This document shows positions 8,701-16,269 of a stretch of 64,000 bases of DNA, in pieces. Position numbers and translations under genes: made by a program. Source of the DNA: an uncultured Verrucomicrobiota bacterium (GTDB lineage: Bacteria > Verrucomicrobiota > Kiritimatiellia > SS1-B-03-39 > UBA6053). The notes under the pieces are model-generated. The model searched no databases. It was given only the letters and a program-made list of their open reading frames with translations, and was not told the origin of the DNA. The stretch's first letter is position 1; each line of letters begins with the position of its first letter. Location of the stretch: positions 1-64,000 of the forward strand of contig CAKZLZ010000111.1 in the NCBI GenBank assembly GCA_937127435.1, in the 5' to 3' direction.

Positions 8701-9486
8701 TTTTTCTTCTGTTCCCATGCCCATGCGGGTGATGGCGAAATCGTAGCGGACGGGATCTTCAGGGCAGATTCTGGCAAAAGAGGCGGTGATACGCCGGGCG
8801 GCTTCGGCATCGGGGTTTTTCCGATGGGTTAATCTCAGTTGTTTGGCGATGCGGAACATGTGGGTGTCGAGGGGAACCCACAGTTTGGCCGGATCCAGGT
8901 GTTCGGACCAAATGCCCGGATCGATTTCATCTTTGCGGGTCATCCAACGCAACCACATGGCCAGACGTTTGCAGGCGGAGCTGGCGGCGGGGTTGGGACA
9001 GAGGTGACCGGGATCTCCCTCTGCGGAACTGATTTCGTTGATAATGGGAATCAGGGCTTCGCGGTAATTTTTGGTTTCGGATTTTTGCAGACGCTGCCAA
9101 ACCGGGGTTTGAGAATTCACGCTGTGCCATCCCCGCAGGTGGGCCAACAGATGCGGGGAACGGGTCCAGCGGTAGATAAAACCTTTTAGGGCCTTTTGCT
9201 GTTCGGCTTTGGAGGCCTGGGTCAGAAAGGCGGCGGGTTGATGGTCCCAGCGACGGTTTAAATCGTTCAGGGCGTTCTGAATGGCGGCCACCCGTCCGTA
9301 GGCCAAAGCCGCGGCGGCCCAGGCGGCGATGACCTGATCTTCCTGCGACTCAAATCCCCAGACAAAGGTCAGGGGATCCGATGCGCGGAAGCGGGCGTGG
9401 TTAAAACGGTGGTAATTCCATTCCAGCGAATCCCGGCGGGCGGTCCCGTGTTGACGGCTCAGGGTCGCCACGTTGTCGGCAATCAC
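8689..9486 (-). CDS. TIGR02757 family protein (DUF2400)
   Basis: A 265-residue protein of the TIGR02757/DUF2400 family, whose function is not established but which is common in Bacteroidetes and PVC bacteria. The fingerprint is 'ACKRLAMWLRWMTRKDEIDP' followed by 'IPLDTHMFRIA'-like sequence ('VPLDTHMFRIAKQL'), which recalls the helix-hairpin-helix base-excision glycosylase fold. Starts at GTG, overlapping the stop of bcp as GTGA, so translation is probably coupled. Its last codons ('IER' and TGA) come from the adjacent heptamer repeat. Confidence 0.85.
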   Translation of the reverse strand: MIADNVATLSRQHGTARRDSLEWNYHRFNHARFRASDPLTFVWGFESQEDQVIAAWAAAALAYGRVAAIQNALNDLNRRWDHQPAAFLTQASKAEQQKALKGFIYRWTRSPHLLAHLRGWHSVNSQTPVWQRLQKSETKNYREALIPIINEISSAEGDPGHLCPNPAASSACKRLAMWLRWMTRKDEIDPGIWSEHLDPAKLWVPLDTHMFRIAKQLRLTHRKNPDAEAARRITASFARICPEDPVRYDFAITRMGMGTEEKIER

Positions 9487-9953
9487 TTGAGACCGGAGAG
9501 AAACGCCAACACTTTTTCAGGATGGGTTTCCGCATTCGGCACTTTTTTCCAATGCTTCAGAATTTTTCCGTCCGGACCAATCACCACCGTAGAGCGAATG
9601 ATGCCGATTTTGACTTTTCCATACATCATCTTTTCGCCGTAGGCGCCGTATTTGGTCATTACCTTGCGGTCTTCATCGGAAAGCAGAGGGAAGGGGAGTT
9701 TGAACTTTTTGCTGAAGGCCTGATGATCTTCCGCGCCATCCGGGCTGACCCCCAATACCACCGCATCCAGCTTTTCGTAGTCGGCGGACAGATCTCTGAA
9801 GGTACAGGCTTCCTTGGTGCAACCGGGGGTATCGTCTTTGGGGTAAAAATAGAGGACCACGGTTTTTCCCGCGTAGTCTTTGAGGCTGTGAACCGCTCCG
9901 GTCGCGTCCGGCAGTTTAAAATCAGGGGCTTTTTTTCCTTCTTCAATGGGCAT
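9483..9953 (-). CDS. bcp: Thioredoxin-dependent thiol peroxidase (PrxQ/Bcp)
   Basis: A 156-residue atypical 2-Cys peroxiredoxin that reduces hydrogen peroxide and alkyl peroxides using thioredoxin. The peroxidatic and resolving cysteines are five residues apart in 'TPGCTKEACTFRD', the PrxQ alpha-2 type. N-terminal 'APDFKLPDATG' and 'VLYFYPKDDTPGC' are standard. First gene of a two-gene unit with the TIGR02757 protein; divergent from the rhodanese gene across 60 bp that must hold both promoters. Confidence 0.95.
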   Translation of the reverse strand: MPIEEGKKAPDFKLPDATGAVHSLKDYAGKTVVLYFYPKDDTPGCTKEACTFRDLSADYEKLDAVVLGVSPDGAEDHQAFSKKFKLPFPLLSDEDRKVMTKYGAYGEKMMYGKVKIGIIRSTVVIGPDGKILKHWKKVPNAETHPEKVLAFLSGLK

Positions 9954-10013
9954 GTGATCTCTCCTTATGGGGTTGCGTTTTCAGTGTACCCTGATAGCGC
10001 TTTTTCGCAAGTG

Positions 10014-10472
10014 ATGAAAGAAGCCCTCTCCACAACTTTTACCGGAATGGTCACCCTGTTGGTGGCGGCGACCCTGTCGGCGGCCATCATGGGCGGTTTT
10101 TCCATGGAAATTCCGGAAGCTCCGGCGGTGAATCCTTTTGATATGGCCTTGCAGGCGGAAGCAAAAGGAATTGAAACGGTGAGCACCGGGCAAATGCGGG
10201 AAATGGTTGAATCAGGCAGCCATCTGATTCTGGATGCCCGTGAGTCATCCGCCTACGATGAAGCGCATATCCCCACGGCCCGGTCTTTCTCCATCCATGA
10301 TTTTGAAGAGCAGTTTCCTGTCATGCTTCCGATGTTATCATCTGGAATGCCGGTGGTGGTGTATTGTACAGGTCCCTTTTGTGATGATGCCTTGCGGTTG
10401 ATTGAACGCCTGCGGGAAACTGGATTTCCCAACGCGGTTTTATATCTCGATGGCATGGAGGGCTGGGAATGA
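10014..10472 (+). CDS. Rhodanese-like domain protein, membrane-anchored
   Basis: About 152 residues: an N-terminal hydrophobic segment (roughly residues 8-28), then a single rhodanese domain with 'LILDARESSAYDEAHIPTA' and the active-site loop 'VVYCTGPFCDDA'. The loop holds two cysteines, a form seen in rhodaneses near MauE/DoxX proteins rather than in classical thiosulfate transferases. The track's start at 9522 runs back through bcp; the true start is ATG 10014 (or GTG 10011). It overlaps the downstream MauE-like gene as ATGA. Likely role: sulfur or redox relay at the membrane; not proven. Confidence 0.82.
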   Translation: MKEALSTTFTGMVTLLVAATLSAAIMGGFSMEIPEAPAVNPFDMALQAEAKGIETVSTGQMREMVESGSHLILDARESSAYDEAHIPTARSFSIHDFEEQFPVMLPMLSSGMPVVVYCTGPFCDDALRLIERLRETGFPNAVLYLDGMEGWE

Positions 10473-11002
10473 AGAGGTCGGAAGACGGAAGACGGAAGCC
10501 GGAGGTCGGAGGTCGGAAGTCGGAGGTCGGAGGCCGGAAGTCGGAAGACGGAAGTCGGAAGTCGGAGGTCGGAGGCCGGAAGTCGGAGGTCTGGGGGAGT
10601 CGGGTTTTTGTTTTGGGTCTCCGTCTGTTGATTTCCGGTCTCTTTTTGTACAGTGGCTGGATCAAGATTCTGGATTCCGAAGCTTTCATGGCCGCGGTGC
10701 AGGGCTACCAAATTTTGCCGGATGCGTTGATCGTCCCGGTGGCGGCGCTGGTTCCCTGGCTGGAAGTTTGGTGTGCGCTGGCACTGTGGATCACACCGCC
10801 TTTCCGGCGGGCGGCCTGGATGTGGATCCTCCTGATGTTGCTGGTTTTCACGGTGGCCAAGATCTCTGTTCTGCAAAGAGGCATTGCCACGTCCTGCGGT
10901 TGCAGCGGATCAGATGCGCTGATGACCTGGAAAGATGTATGGAGCAACCTGATTTGGCTGGGTCTGAGTGTTTCCGGTTGGCGCTGGGACCGTAGAGGAT
11001 AA
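10469..11002 (+). CDS. MauE/DoxX-family membrane protein with a repeat-encoded N-terminal extension
   Basis: 177 residues. From about residue 45 it is a four-helix MauE/DoxX-like membrane protein. 'LISGLFLYSGWIKILDSEAF' is the typical first helix and 'ATSCGCSGSDALM' is the cysteine motif of the MauE group, thought to take part in disulfide/redox delivery to the periplasm. It is coupled to the rhodanese by ATGA overlap. The first ~40 residues are not protein-like: they are 'RKSEVGG'-type heptads translated from 16 DNA heptamers (10477-10588). Starts inside the core ('MAAVQG...') would lose helix 1, so translation probably does pass through the repeat, unless a non-ATG start lies near 10595. 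Confidence 0.83.
   Translation: MKRSEDGRRKPEVGGRKSEVGGRKSEDGSRKSEVGGRKSEVWGSRVFVLGLRLLISGLFLYSGWIKILDSEAFMAAVQGYQILPDALIVPVAALVPWLEVWCALALWITPPFRRAAWMWILLMLLVFTVAKISVLQRGIATSCGCSGSDALMTWKDVWSNLIWLGLSVSGWRWDRRG
10477..10588. repeat. Array of 16 degenerate heptamers inside the MauE-like gene
   Basis: Sixteen head-to-tail 7-base units of the form g[tac]cgga[ag] with no indels. 112 bases is not a multiple of three, so the array shifts frame through all phases and repeats at protein level every 21 bases. It is the same period, but another consensus, as the arrays at 8621 and 20262. Confidence 0.92.
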
Positions 11003-11044
11003 ATAAAACAGCCCGCCGTTCAGCAGAATTAACCGCTCTGACGA

Positions 11045-11731
11045 CTATGCGCGACGACGTTTGCTGGCGACAAGCAAGGTTACACTCATCCCCAGCAACA
11101 TCATTACAACCGATGAAGGCTCAGGAACTGCAACTACACTGATATTGTCAAGATAAGCATCCTCATCGTTGGTCGATCCATTCCAAACAAAACGCATCTG
11201 GAAGGAATCAGCCGACAAAGTATCCGAGTAATAGCTGGATGGTACAATCACCGAGTAGTTTTTGAAATCGCCAGCGGTCGCACTGCCTTCAGCCCCTGTA
11301 ACTGTAATCTGAGTCCCGGTATATTCACTGGTTTGTGCAAAGCCACTTGCTATGCCCGTGCTTTTCAATACCGGTTGAAACCCAGCCCCTTGCCCGAAAT
11401 CTATGGAAAAAACGAGATTATCCGCGGTTTCAACCGAAGCAACTCCCGCAAAAAACTCAAACGAGAACTCCAAATCCTGACTCACATTCGGGATGGTGAC
11501 AGCATTCGTCAGTGTCACGGTGCGAACTCCATCCCGCATGAACAAGCTATTCGAAGGCGACGCAGAATAATCACTCGTGAGGAAAATGAGAGATGTACCT
11601 GACCCCCGAGTCCAGCCCGTGGGATAGGCACCCGCTGTTTGGCTATCGAAATCATCAAAGAAAATCGCTGCATTGAGTGAAGCTACAGTAAGCAGGGAAA
11701 CGAGGGATAGACATAGATATTTAGCTTTCAT
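11045..11731 (-). CDS. PEP-CTERM sorting domain protein
   Basis: A 228-residue exported protein: signal peptide 'YLCLSLVSLLTVASLNA', a beta-rich, low-cysteine body and a C-terminal sorting signal, 'VPEPSSVVMMLLG', followed by a hydrophobic helix and 'SKRRRA'. This is the PEP-CTERM signal recognised by an exosortase, and the protein is expected to be cell-surface or matrix bound. The body ('DNISVV' near the end, 'FDDFDSQTAG' at the start) is typical of verrucomicrobial PEP-CTERM proteins of unknown function. No exosortase gene is in this window. Confidence 0.85.
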   Translation of the reverse strand: MKAKYLCLSLVSLLTVASLNAAIFFDDFDSQTAGAYPTGWTRGSGTSLIFLTSDYSASPSNSLFMRDGVRTVTLTNAVTIPNVSQDLEFSFEFFAGVASVETADNLVFSIDFGQGAGFQPVLKSTGIASGFAQTSEYTGTQITVTGAEGSATAGDFKNYSVIVPSSYYSDTLSADSFQMRFVWNGSTNDEDAYLDNISVVAVPEPSSVVMMLLGMSVTLLVASKRRRA

Positions 11732-11882
11732 AAAAAATATAGTACAAAAATAATTGACATAGTCAAATCATTTTCTTCAGCGCTATGATCGCACCTATAT
11801 GACCCGGCTGACTTTCAACGTCCGCAGTATTCGGCTTATACACCCTCAGACCGGATCTCCAGACCCCTTCCGGGGGACGGTC

Positions 11883-13670
11883 CTATTTCAGGCGGCAAAT
11901 GGCAACGCCGGAGACCGGAATCGGCAGCGAATGAACGCCGTCTAATGCAGTCGGGGAGGCGTGGTCGATTGCCTTGCCCTGACAGGTAAAGATTTGCATC
12001 TTCTCAATTTCGACTTCAGAGGTGAAGTCGACGACCAATCGGGATTCGTGACCGCCGTTCACCAGAATCAACCGCTCTGATGACAATGCTTCCGCATCGA
12101 TTCGAATTACCCGGTCGGCATAGCCCACCAGCAGGGTGTCGTTGCCGTGTTGGGCGCTGACGACCGGATACAGGTCCTGCGGGTATTGAGGATTCAGTTT
12201 ACCCGTCAGTAAAAGCTCCCGGTGTTCCATCCAGAATTCGAGATAGAAACGCAGGGTTTGCTCCTGATCCGCAGTGATCACAGATTTTCTAACCGAAATT
12301 TGCGGCACCGAAAACAAGGTTGCCCACAACTGATGTGCGACCTGTTCCGGACTTTCTTCGGGGTGCCACATGATCATGTCCGAATGCACGGCGGTGTTGC
12401 CTGCAAGCAATCTGACATCTAGGGTGCGCACCCGGTTACTCAAGGCATCATTCGGACAATCCTGCGCGCGGAAAAGGTTGCCGTATTTGCGCATGGCCGG
12501 TCCGATATATTTTTGACGGAACTCGATCAGAATATCCGGACTGATTTTTTTCAGGGAGGCCATCACGTCTGTCAGCAGACGGTCGGCCGCCGCAGGCACG
12601 GAAAGCATGTCCGCCTTTTCATCCACATCCGATCCGGGAAGTTCGGCGGTGAACTGATCGACAAAATCCAGTTTGAGTCCATCGACGCCCCATTCTTTGA
12701 CGGCGCGTTCATAACATTCGATCAGATACTCCCTGACTTCCCGGTAACGGGGATCCAGGCAGGCCGCATTGCGGAAAGGTTTCGGCAATACCCGGTTTTG
12801 AAAACGCTTCCAGGTTTCGCTTTTCAGGCCGGCATAGGGGACCGAATACCAGATCATGTACTTCATACCCATTTGCTGTATGCGTTTCACATGTCCGGCA
12901 AAGTCAGGAAATTTGGAGGTGGCGATCTCCCAGTCCCCGCAGAAGGCATAGCCTTTGTTTTCATCGTCGGTCTGCCAGCCGTCATCGAGAATCACGGTGC
13001 CGCAGCCCAGATCACGGGCCCATTGGCACTCCGCTTCGATGACTTCGGGGTTGAGCTCCTGATGATAGCTGTACCAAGTGGAATAGACCGGCTCCAGTGC
13101 GGATGCGGGCACGGATTCGGGGCGGTAGGCCTCCATGTCCGCCCACCACTGTGCAACATCGGATAAAGCCTGCTCGAAGCCGATTTTCCGTTCGTCGCGT
13201 CTGAGGGTGATTTCATAGGAATCCATCTCCGGCGTCGGTGCATCAAAAAGGATCACCCGGCAGCGGGCGGTGGCGGTTTCCTCATTTACCTGCGCCTTGA
13301 TTTTGAGCGGGTTGACCGCATCGGACAAAGCAAAGCAATGACGGTTTTCACCGCGTCCGGAAAACAGACTTATGACCGGCGCATTCAGGGTCGCGTAGCT
13401 GTTGAGATACATCGTCCAGTCGGCGGTCAGAGAACGGTTGGAGTTAATTTCAGGATGCCATTTGCCGGCAATGTCCAGCAGCGGCACCTCCCATTCCAGC
13501 AGAATGGGTTCCGGAACCACTGAGCTCCCGAATTGAAAAGTGTAACGTCCGATGGTTAACCCGTCGTCCTGCGTCAGAACCGATTCCTCCACTTTGAAAG
13601 AAAAGTCATTTTCAAAAGCTGTGATTTTAATCGAAAGCGGAGCGGATATTTCAGGTAGTTTTGTATTCAT
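11883..13670 (-). CDS. Alpha-galactosidase-like glycoside hydrolase, GH36/clan GH-D
   Basis: A 595-residue hydrolase with an N-terminal beta-sandwich (about 1-190) and a catalytic TIM barrel. Barrel landmarks: 'YSTWYSYHQ', 'VILDDGWQTDDENKG', 'MKYMIWYSVPYAG', and 'WGVDGLKLDFVDQF', where the Asp of KLDF is the expected nucleophile. 'AQDCPNDALSNRVR' near residue 400 would carry the acid/base Asp. No signal peptide, so probably cytoplasmic. Expected to release terminal alpha-galactose from oligosaccharides, or act on related alpha-linked sugars. The downstream neighbour is a PEP-CTERM gene; upstream is a propeller protein on the same strand. Confidence 0.87.
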   Translation of the reverse strand: MNTKLPEISAPLSIKITAFENDFSFKVEESVLTQDDGLTIGRYTFQFGSSVVPEPILLEWEVPLLDIAGKWHPEINSNRSLTADWTMYLNSYATLNAPVISLFSGRGENRHCFALSDAVNPLKIKAQVNEETATARCRVILFDAPTPEMDSYEITLRRDERKIGFEQALSDVAQWWADMEAYRPESVPASALEPVYSTWYSYHQELNPEVIEAECQWARDLGCGTVILDDGWQTDDENKGYAFCGDWEIATSKFPDFAGHVKRIQQMGMKYMIWYSVPYAGLKSETWKRFQNRVLPKPFRNAACLDPRYREVREYLIECYERAVKEWGVDGLKLDFVDQFTAELPGSDVDEKADMLSVPAAADRLLTDVMASLKKISPDILIEFRQKYIGPAMRKYGNLFRAQDCPNDALSNRVRTLDVRLLAGNTAVHSDMIMWHPEESPEQVAHQLWATLFSVPQISVRKSVITADQEQTLRFYLEFWMEHRELLLTGKLNPQYPQDLYPVVSAQHGNDTLLVGYADRVIRIDAEALSSERLILVNGGHESRLVVDFTSEVEIEKMQIFTCQGKAIDHASPTALDGVHSLPIPVSGVAICRLK

Positions 13671-13684
13671 AAAAATAAATTAAA

Positions 13685-13709
13685 GGCCGTCAGGCAAAAC
13701 CCGACGGCC
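13685..13709 (-). terminator. Terminator-like hairpin directly before the GH36 start codon
   Basis: On the minus strand 'ggccgtcgggttttgcctgacggcc' forms a stem of 9 pairs with one bulge, followed by 'tttaatttattttt' and then the GH36 ATG. It has the form of an intrinsic terminator or attenuator, and leaves no room for a Shine-Dalgarno. Confidence 0.6.
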
Positions 13710-14021
13710 AAAAGATGATGTTTTGGTTATCTTTTCGTCTTCATTCGGCCAAATTGAATGCTCAAAAGAATCAGAAAATAACAAGTCTGCGTTCGCTTGA
13801 ATATCTCCTATGAAAAACAATGCGATCGTGACGAGTATAGTGGAAGAGTTTAGATGATTTCATGGATATGAACAGCCTGTGACTAAGTCAATATAAAGTT
13901 TTTTACATTTCTTTGATTTTATTGACCCTCTGAGAATCTTTTTGCGCCGTCAGCTCAATTTTCTCCTATAAAACTGCCCGATCCAAACGGCAGCCATGAA
14001 CGTGCGTGTCAATATCTTGAA
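13710..14021. promoter_or_regulatory. Intergenic region upstream of GH36
   Basis: About 310 bp with no open frame that looks coding. AT-rich, with several short A/T tracts. It probably holds the GH36 promoter and a leader that ends in the hairpin at 13685-13709. No known riboswitch consensus was recognised. Confidence 0.4.
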
Positions 14022-15194
14022 TCATAACTCCAAATAATACACCGCTCTGCGTCCTTCGTGTATGGAGTCAACGGTCACGGAAGTGCCTGTTCGGTTCCAG
14101 CGCGGATGTAAATCGCAGCGCACATCCACGGGATAATGATCCGGTTGCGTATGTGAAAAAGACCCTAACAGTTGAAGATCTCCAGTGGCGCAATCAACTC
14201 GCGCAACTTTTTGCACCCCATCAACCGCATAGGTATCCGCCAGCATGCTTTTCCCGTCAGGAGAAAAGATGAGATGCCCCATGGGTCCCATCCCTGTTGA
14301 AATCCGCTCAATATTCAGGGGGGTATCCTGCTCATCAAACACCACATATTCGCTTCCGGTTCCCTGCCAATTCGCATCCAGCAGCATTTCGTTCGGGCTG
14401 CGTCCCCATATCTGATGAGAAACCCCGTTCCACATGGCATTGTTAATAGGACAGCGCAGATCACTGCCGTCAATGTTCGCAGTATACATGAATGTTTGCC
14501 AGGGCCATGGATTCTTTTTTTCAGGTTCTGCACAATGTCTGAACAGAAACTGTATCCTGGATGAATCACAGTTGAAGCCGATATGATTCAGCCACAGATG
14601 CTTCTCTTCGGTCATGTATTTCGCAGGATGGATTTCCAAAAGATCTGAATAAGAGATGATCAGCCGGTCTTCACCCGTTTCCAGATTCACCATATAGATT
14701 CCGTCCCCATCCCCACAGGGAGATTTGTCTAGCACCGCATCCGCATAGGAGTATCCGCGTCGCGGGATTCTGGCAAAATTCAAACTTGCACCCCATTTCC
14801 CATCCGGACTTATCGCATAAAGAGGGCGTGAATACCCGCCGACCACACCGTCTTTCAATGAGACTATTCGGGCAATCAGTTTATTTTTAGATTCATCCCA
14901 GTCATTAAACACAAAGCAGTCCTGTTTATGTTCCAGCCACAGGGTCATCGCGCCCTGTTGGTGGCACCAGGCTCTGGTTGTGGTAAGCGGCGTAAACGAC
15001 TCGCTTCCTTTTTTTAAATAACCGATCTCTGCCTGTTCTCCCATTTCAGGAATGCGTTCTGCTTGCCCGACCTTTAAACAAAGGTGCAATTCATCATCTT
15101 TACTCCATGGGCAGCGGTCATAATATCCAAAGAAATAATGAGCATCTGTCGGAGAAAGACGCTTCCATTTATATTGATTGTCAATGCTTTTCAT
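14022..15194 (-). CDS. TolB/oligogalacturonate-lyase-like beta-propeller protein
   Basis: A 390-residue soluble protein without signal peptide. It shows repeated blade motifs such as 'YAISPDGKWGASLNFARI', 'LIFSPDGKSMLADTY' and 'DLHPRWNRTGTSVTVDSIH', typical of TolB-like and PL22-like propellers. The start 'HYFFGYYDRCPWSKDDELHL' and histidines in 'LNHIGFNCDSSRIQFLFRH' resemble oligogalacturonate lyase-type propellers that bind a metal through histidines, but I cannot confirm those ligands. Located beside a GH36 on the same strand, so a carbohydrate role is plausible. Could equally be a non-enzymatic propeller. Confidence 0.7.
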   Translation of the reverse strand: MKSIDNQYKWKRLSPTDAHYFFGYYDRCPWSKDDELHLCLKVGQAERIPEMGEQAEIGYLKKGSESFTPLTTTRAWCHQQGAMTLWLEHKQDCFVFNDWDESKNKLIARIVSLKDGVVGGYSRPLYAISPDGKWGASLNFARIPRRGYSYADAVLDKSPCGDGDGIYMVNLETGEDRLIISYSDLLEIHPAKYMTEEKHLWLNHIGFNCDSSRIQFLFRHCAEPEKKNPWPWQTFMYTANIDGSDLRCPINNAMWNGVSHQIWGRSPNEMLLDANWQGTGSEYVVFDEQDTPLNIERISTGMGPMGHLIFSPDGKSMLADTYAVDGVQKVARVDCATGDLQLLGSFSHTQPDHYPVDVRCDLHPRWNRTGTSVTVDSIHEGRRAVYYLEL

Positions 15195-15518
15195 TATGGT
15201 GCTGCCCCTTAGGTTGGAGCGTTCGTTAAGTTCGTCTAACTAGGTTGGGGTTTTGGTTGAGTTGAGGCCGACTGTGTATGGTTCTGGGGTCTATTTGTTC
15301 AGCGATCGAAGCCGCATCACAGGGTTGTCAATCGTTCTCCACTTCTTCGCGGACTTCGTCAAGATCTTTGAACCCGTGTATATTCAAAAGTCTATGCCGG
15401 TTGGCGCGGGGATCGTCGCGGGCAGCACAGGCATTCTTGTCTGTGGTCCCCCAAAAGGGGCGCTTTTCTCTTTTCAATCACCCATTGGAAGCGATAGGAA
15501 CATGAGTTCAGTATAATA
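15195..15518. other. Gene-poor stretch left of the cassette
   Basis: 324 bp with two overlapping ORFs on the plus strand that I do not recognise and judge non-coding. It holds a decayed copy (15426-15445, 'cacaggcattcttgtctgtg') of the inverted-repeat arm found at 48524, and a consensus TATAAT at 15512-15517 just before the cassette. No convincing -35 at 16-18 bp. Confidence 0.5.
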
Positions 15519-15844
15519 TTAGGCGAATTATGAAAAACCCACTTTTAGCATTCACATTAAATTTTTTCTTTCCAGGTGCTGGACTAGCATATCTTGGAAA
15601 GTGGAGGTGGGGTTTTATAAACTTAGGTTGCGTCTTGCTAATAGGTGTCATCCTGGCATTTGCGCTACCTGATGATTTGTTTTCTACATACAGCAACATA
15701 ATCGCTGCAGGTCTAGGAGGCGGGTCAGGTGGATTAGCGCAATCTTTGGCGACTCAAAGGAATCAGAAAATTAAACGAAATGAAGAAAAGGCCTAACGAT
15801 GCGTCCAAGCGCCCCGAGAGTACTCGGTCCGCTTGACTTGAGAG
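15519..15844 (+). mobile_element. Orphan integron gene cassette (326 bp)
   Basis: A unit with the exact make-up of an integron cassette: it begins TTAGGC, has 5 bp before the ATG of one small ORF, whose stop codon TAA lies in the attC R'' box GCCTAAC, and ends at the G of the attC GTT. Circularised, its ends rebuild GCCTAAC...G|TTAGGC, a perfect 7-bp pairing. No integrase gene and no further complete attC are visible, so it is a single cassette, perhaps inserted at a secondary site. The preceding base is A rather than G. A TATAAT lies 2 bp before the left boundary. Confidence 0.72.
15530..15796 (+). CDS. Small cassette-borne membrane protein, unknown
   Basis: 88 residues with two or three hydrophobic segments: 'LLAFTLNFFFPGAGLAYLG', 'FINLGCVLLIGVILAFAL' and a Gly-rich 'IIAAGLGGGSGGLA', then a basic C-terminal tail. 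The 'FFFPGAGLAYLGKWRWG' pattern is shared with small TM2-like/YIP1-like membrane proteins, but I cannot name a family. It fills the cassette almost completely. AT-rich codon use differs from neighbouring housekeeping genes, fitting acquired DNA. No clear Shine-Dalgarno is seen. Confidence 0.7.
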   Translation: MKNPLLAFTLNFFFPGAGLAYLGKWRWGFINLGCVLLIGVILAFALPDDLFSTYSNIIAAGLGGGSGGLAQSLATQRNQKIKRNEEKA

Positions 15845-15850
15845 TTATCT
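15791..15850 (+). other. attC recombination site (59-base-element-like)
   Basis: R'' GCCTAAC (RYYYAAC) at 15791-15797; unpaired spacer; L'' 'gtccaagcg' at 15803-15811, pairing with L' 'cgcttgac' at 15830-15837 and leaving C15806 as an extrahelical base. An inner stem 'ccgag/ctcgg' closes a short loop; then another unpaired spacer and the R' core GTTA at 15844-15847. This order and the bulged base are the hallmarks of attC. The downstream R' half (GTTATCT) is imperfect because it belongs to the flanking DNA, not to the cassette. Confidence 0.75.
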
Positions 15851-15851
15851 C

Positions 15852-16133
15852 ATGAAGAAATTTAATAAAGCAGCTCCCGTCGCGTTCGTCCCGGGATGTC
15901 TGATTGCTTATATCTTTGCCATCATATTTGAAAATACAGATGCATTCTGGGAGATTAAATCTGATGTCTGGGGAAATTATATTTTTTTACCTTTTTGCGT
16001 GATCGGTTCGTTGTGGATGACGTACGTTCACAGGAAATCAAGATGGCTTCCATTGATGATACTGATGGCGATCCTGGTAGCAGGTGCAATCAGGCTTTTA
16101 TCTGAAATCATGTGGCGTGTATCTCTTGGATGA
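15852..16133 (+). CDS. Small membrane protein, unknown
   Basis: 93 residues with three predicted hydrophobic segments ('VAFVPGCLIAYIFAIIF', 'YIFLPFCVIGSLWMTYVH', 'WLPLMILMAILVAGAIRLL'). Not recognised. It begins 7 bp after the cassette's attC cleavage point. Either it was the pre-existing gene next to which the cassette inserted, or it is the remnant of a second cassette that lost its attC; I find no RYYYAAC-plus-hairpin after its stop. AT-rich like its neighbour. Confidence 0.65.
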   Translation: MKKFNKAAPVAFVPGCLIAYIFAIIFENTDAFWEIKSDVWGNYIFLPFCVIGSLWMTYVHRKSRWLPLMILMAILVAGAIRLLSEIMWRVSLG

Positions 16134-16269
16134 ACAGCAAGCCGCATGGAGTTTGAACTCGTAACCATACTATCACCAGAGTTCTCCTGACTTAGAGCGA
16201 ACAAACAAAAAGGATAATAATCACCGCTCAGAACGGGTCGGAGCGGGTGGACGTTTGCTGATGGGAAAA

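Noticed and set aside
9522-10013. Long N-terminal extension of the rhodanese gene given by the track
   Set aside because: It is antisense to bcp; the ATG at 10014 gives a normal anchor plus rhodanese domain.
10477-10588. CRISPR array
   Set aside because: Units are 7 bp head to tail with no spacers; there are no cas genes.
10402-10995. ORF of 197 codons over the rhodanese and MauE-like genes in another frame
   Set aside because: It is a shadow of the heptamer array, which is stop-free in several frames; the MauE frame has clear membrane helices and the Cys motif.
15253-15516. Overlapping plus-strand ORFs of 75-87 codons left of the cassette
   Set aside because: No recognisable motif, no ribosome-binding site, both frames equally open and a decayed repeat inside; judged non-coding.
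16134-16269. A second attC after the small gene at 15852-16133
   Set aside because: No RYYYAAC box followed by a hairpin and GTT was found, and nothing complementary to GTTATCT; only one cassette can be supported.
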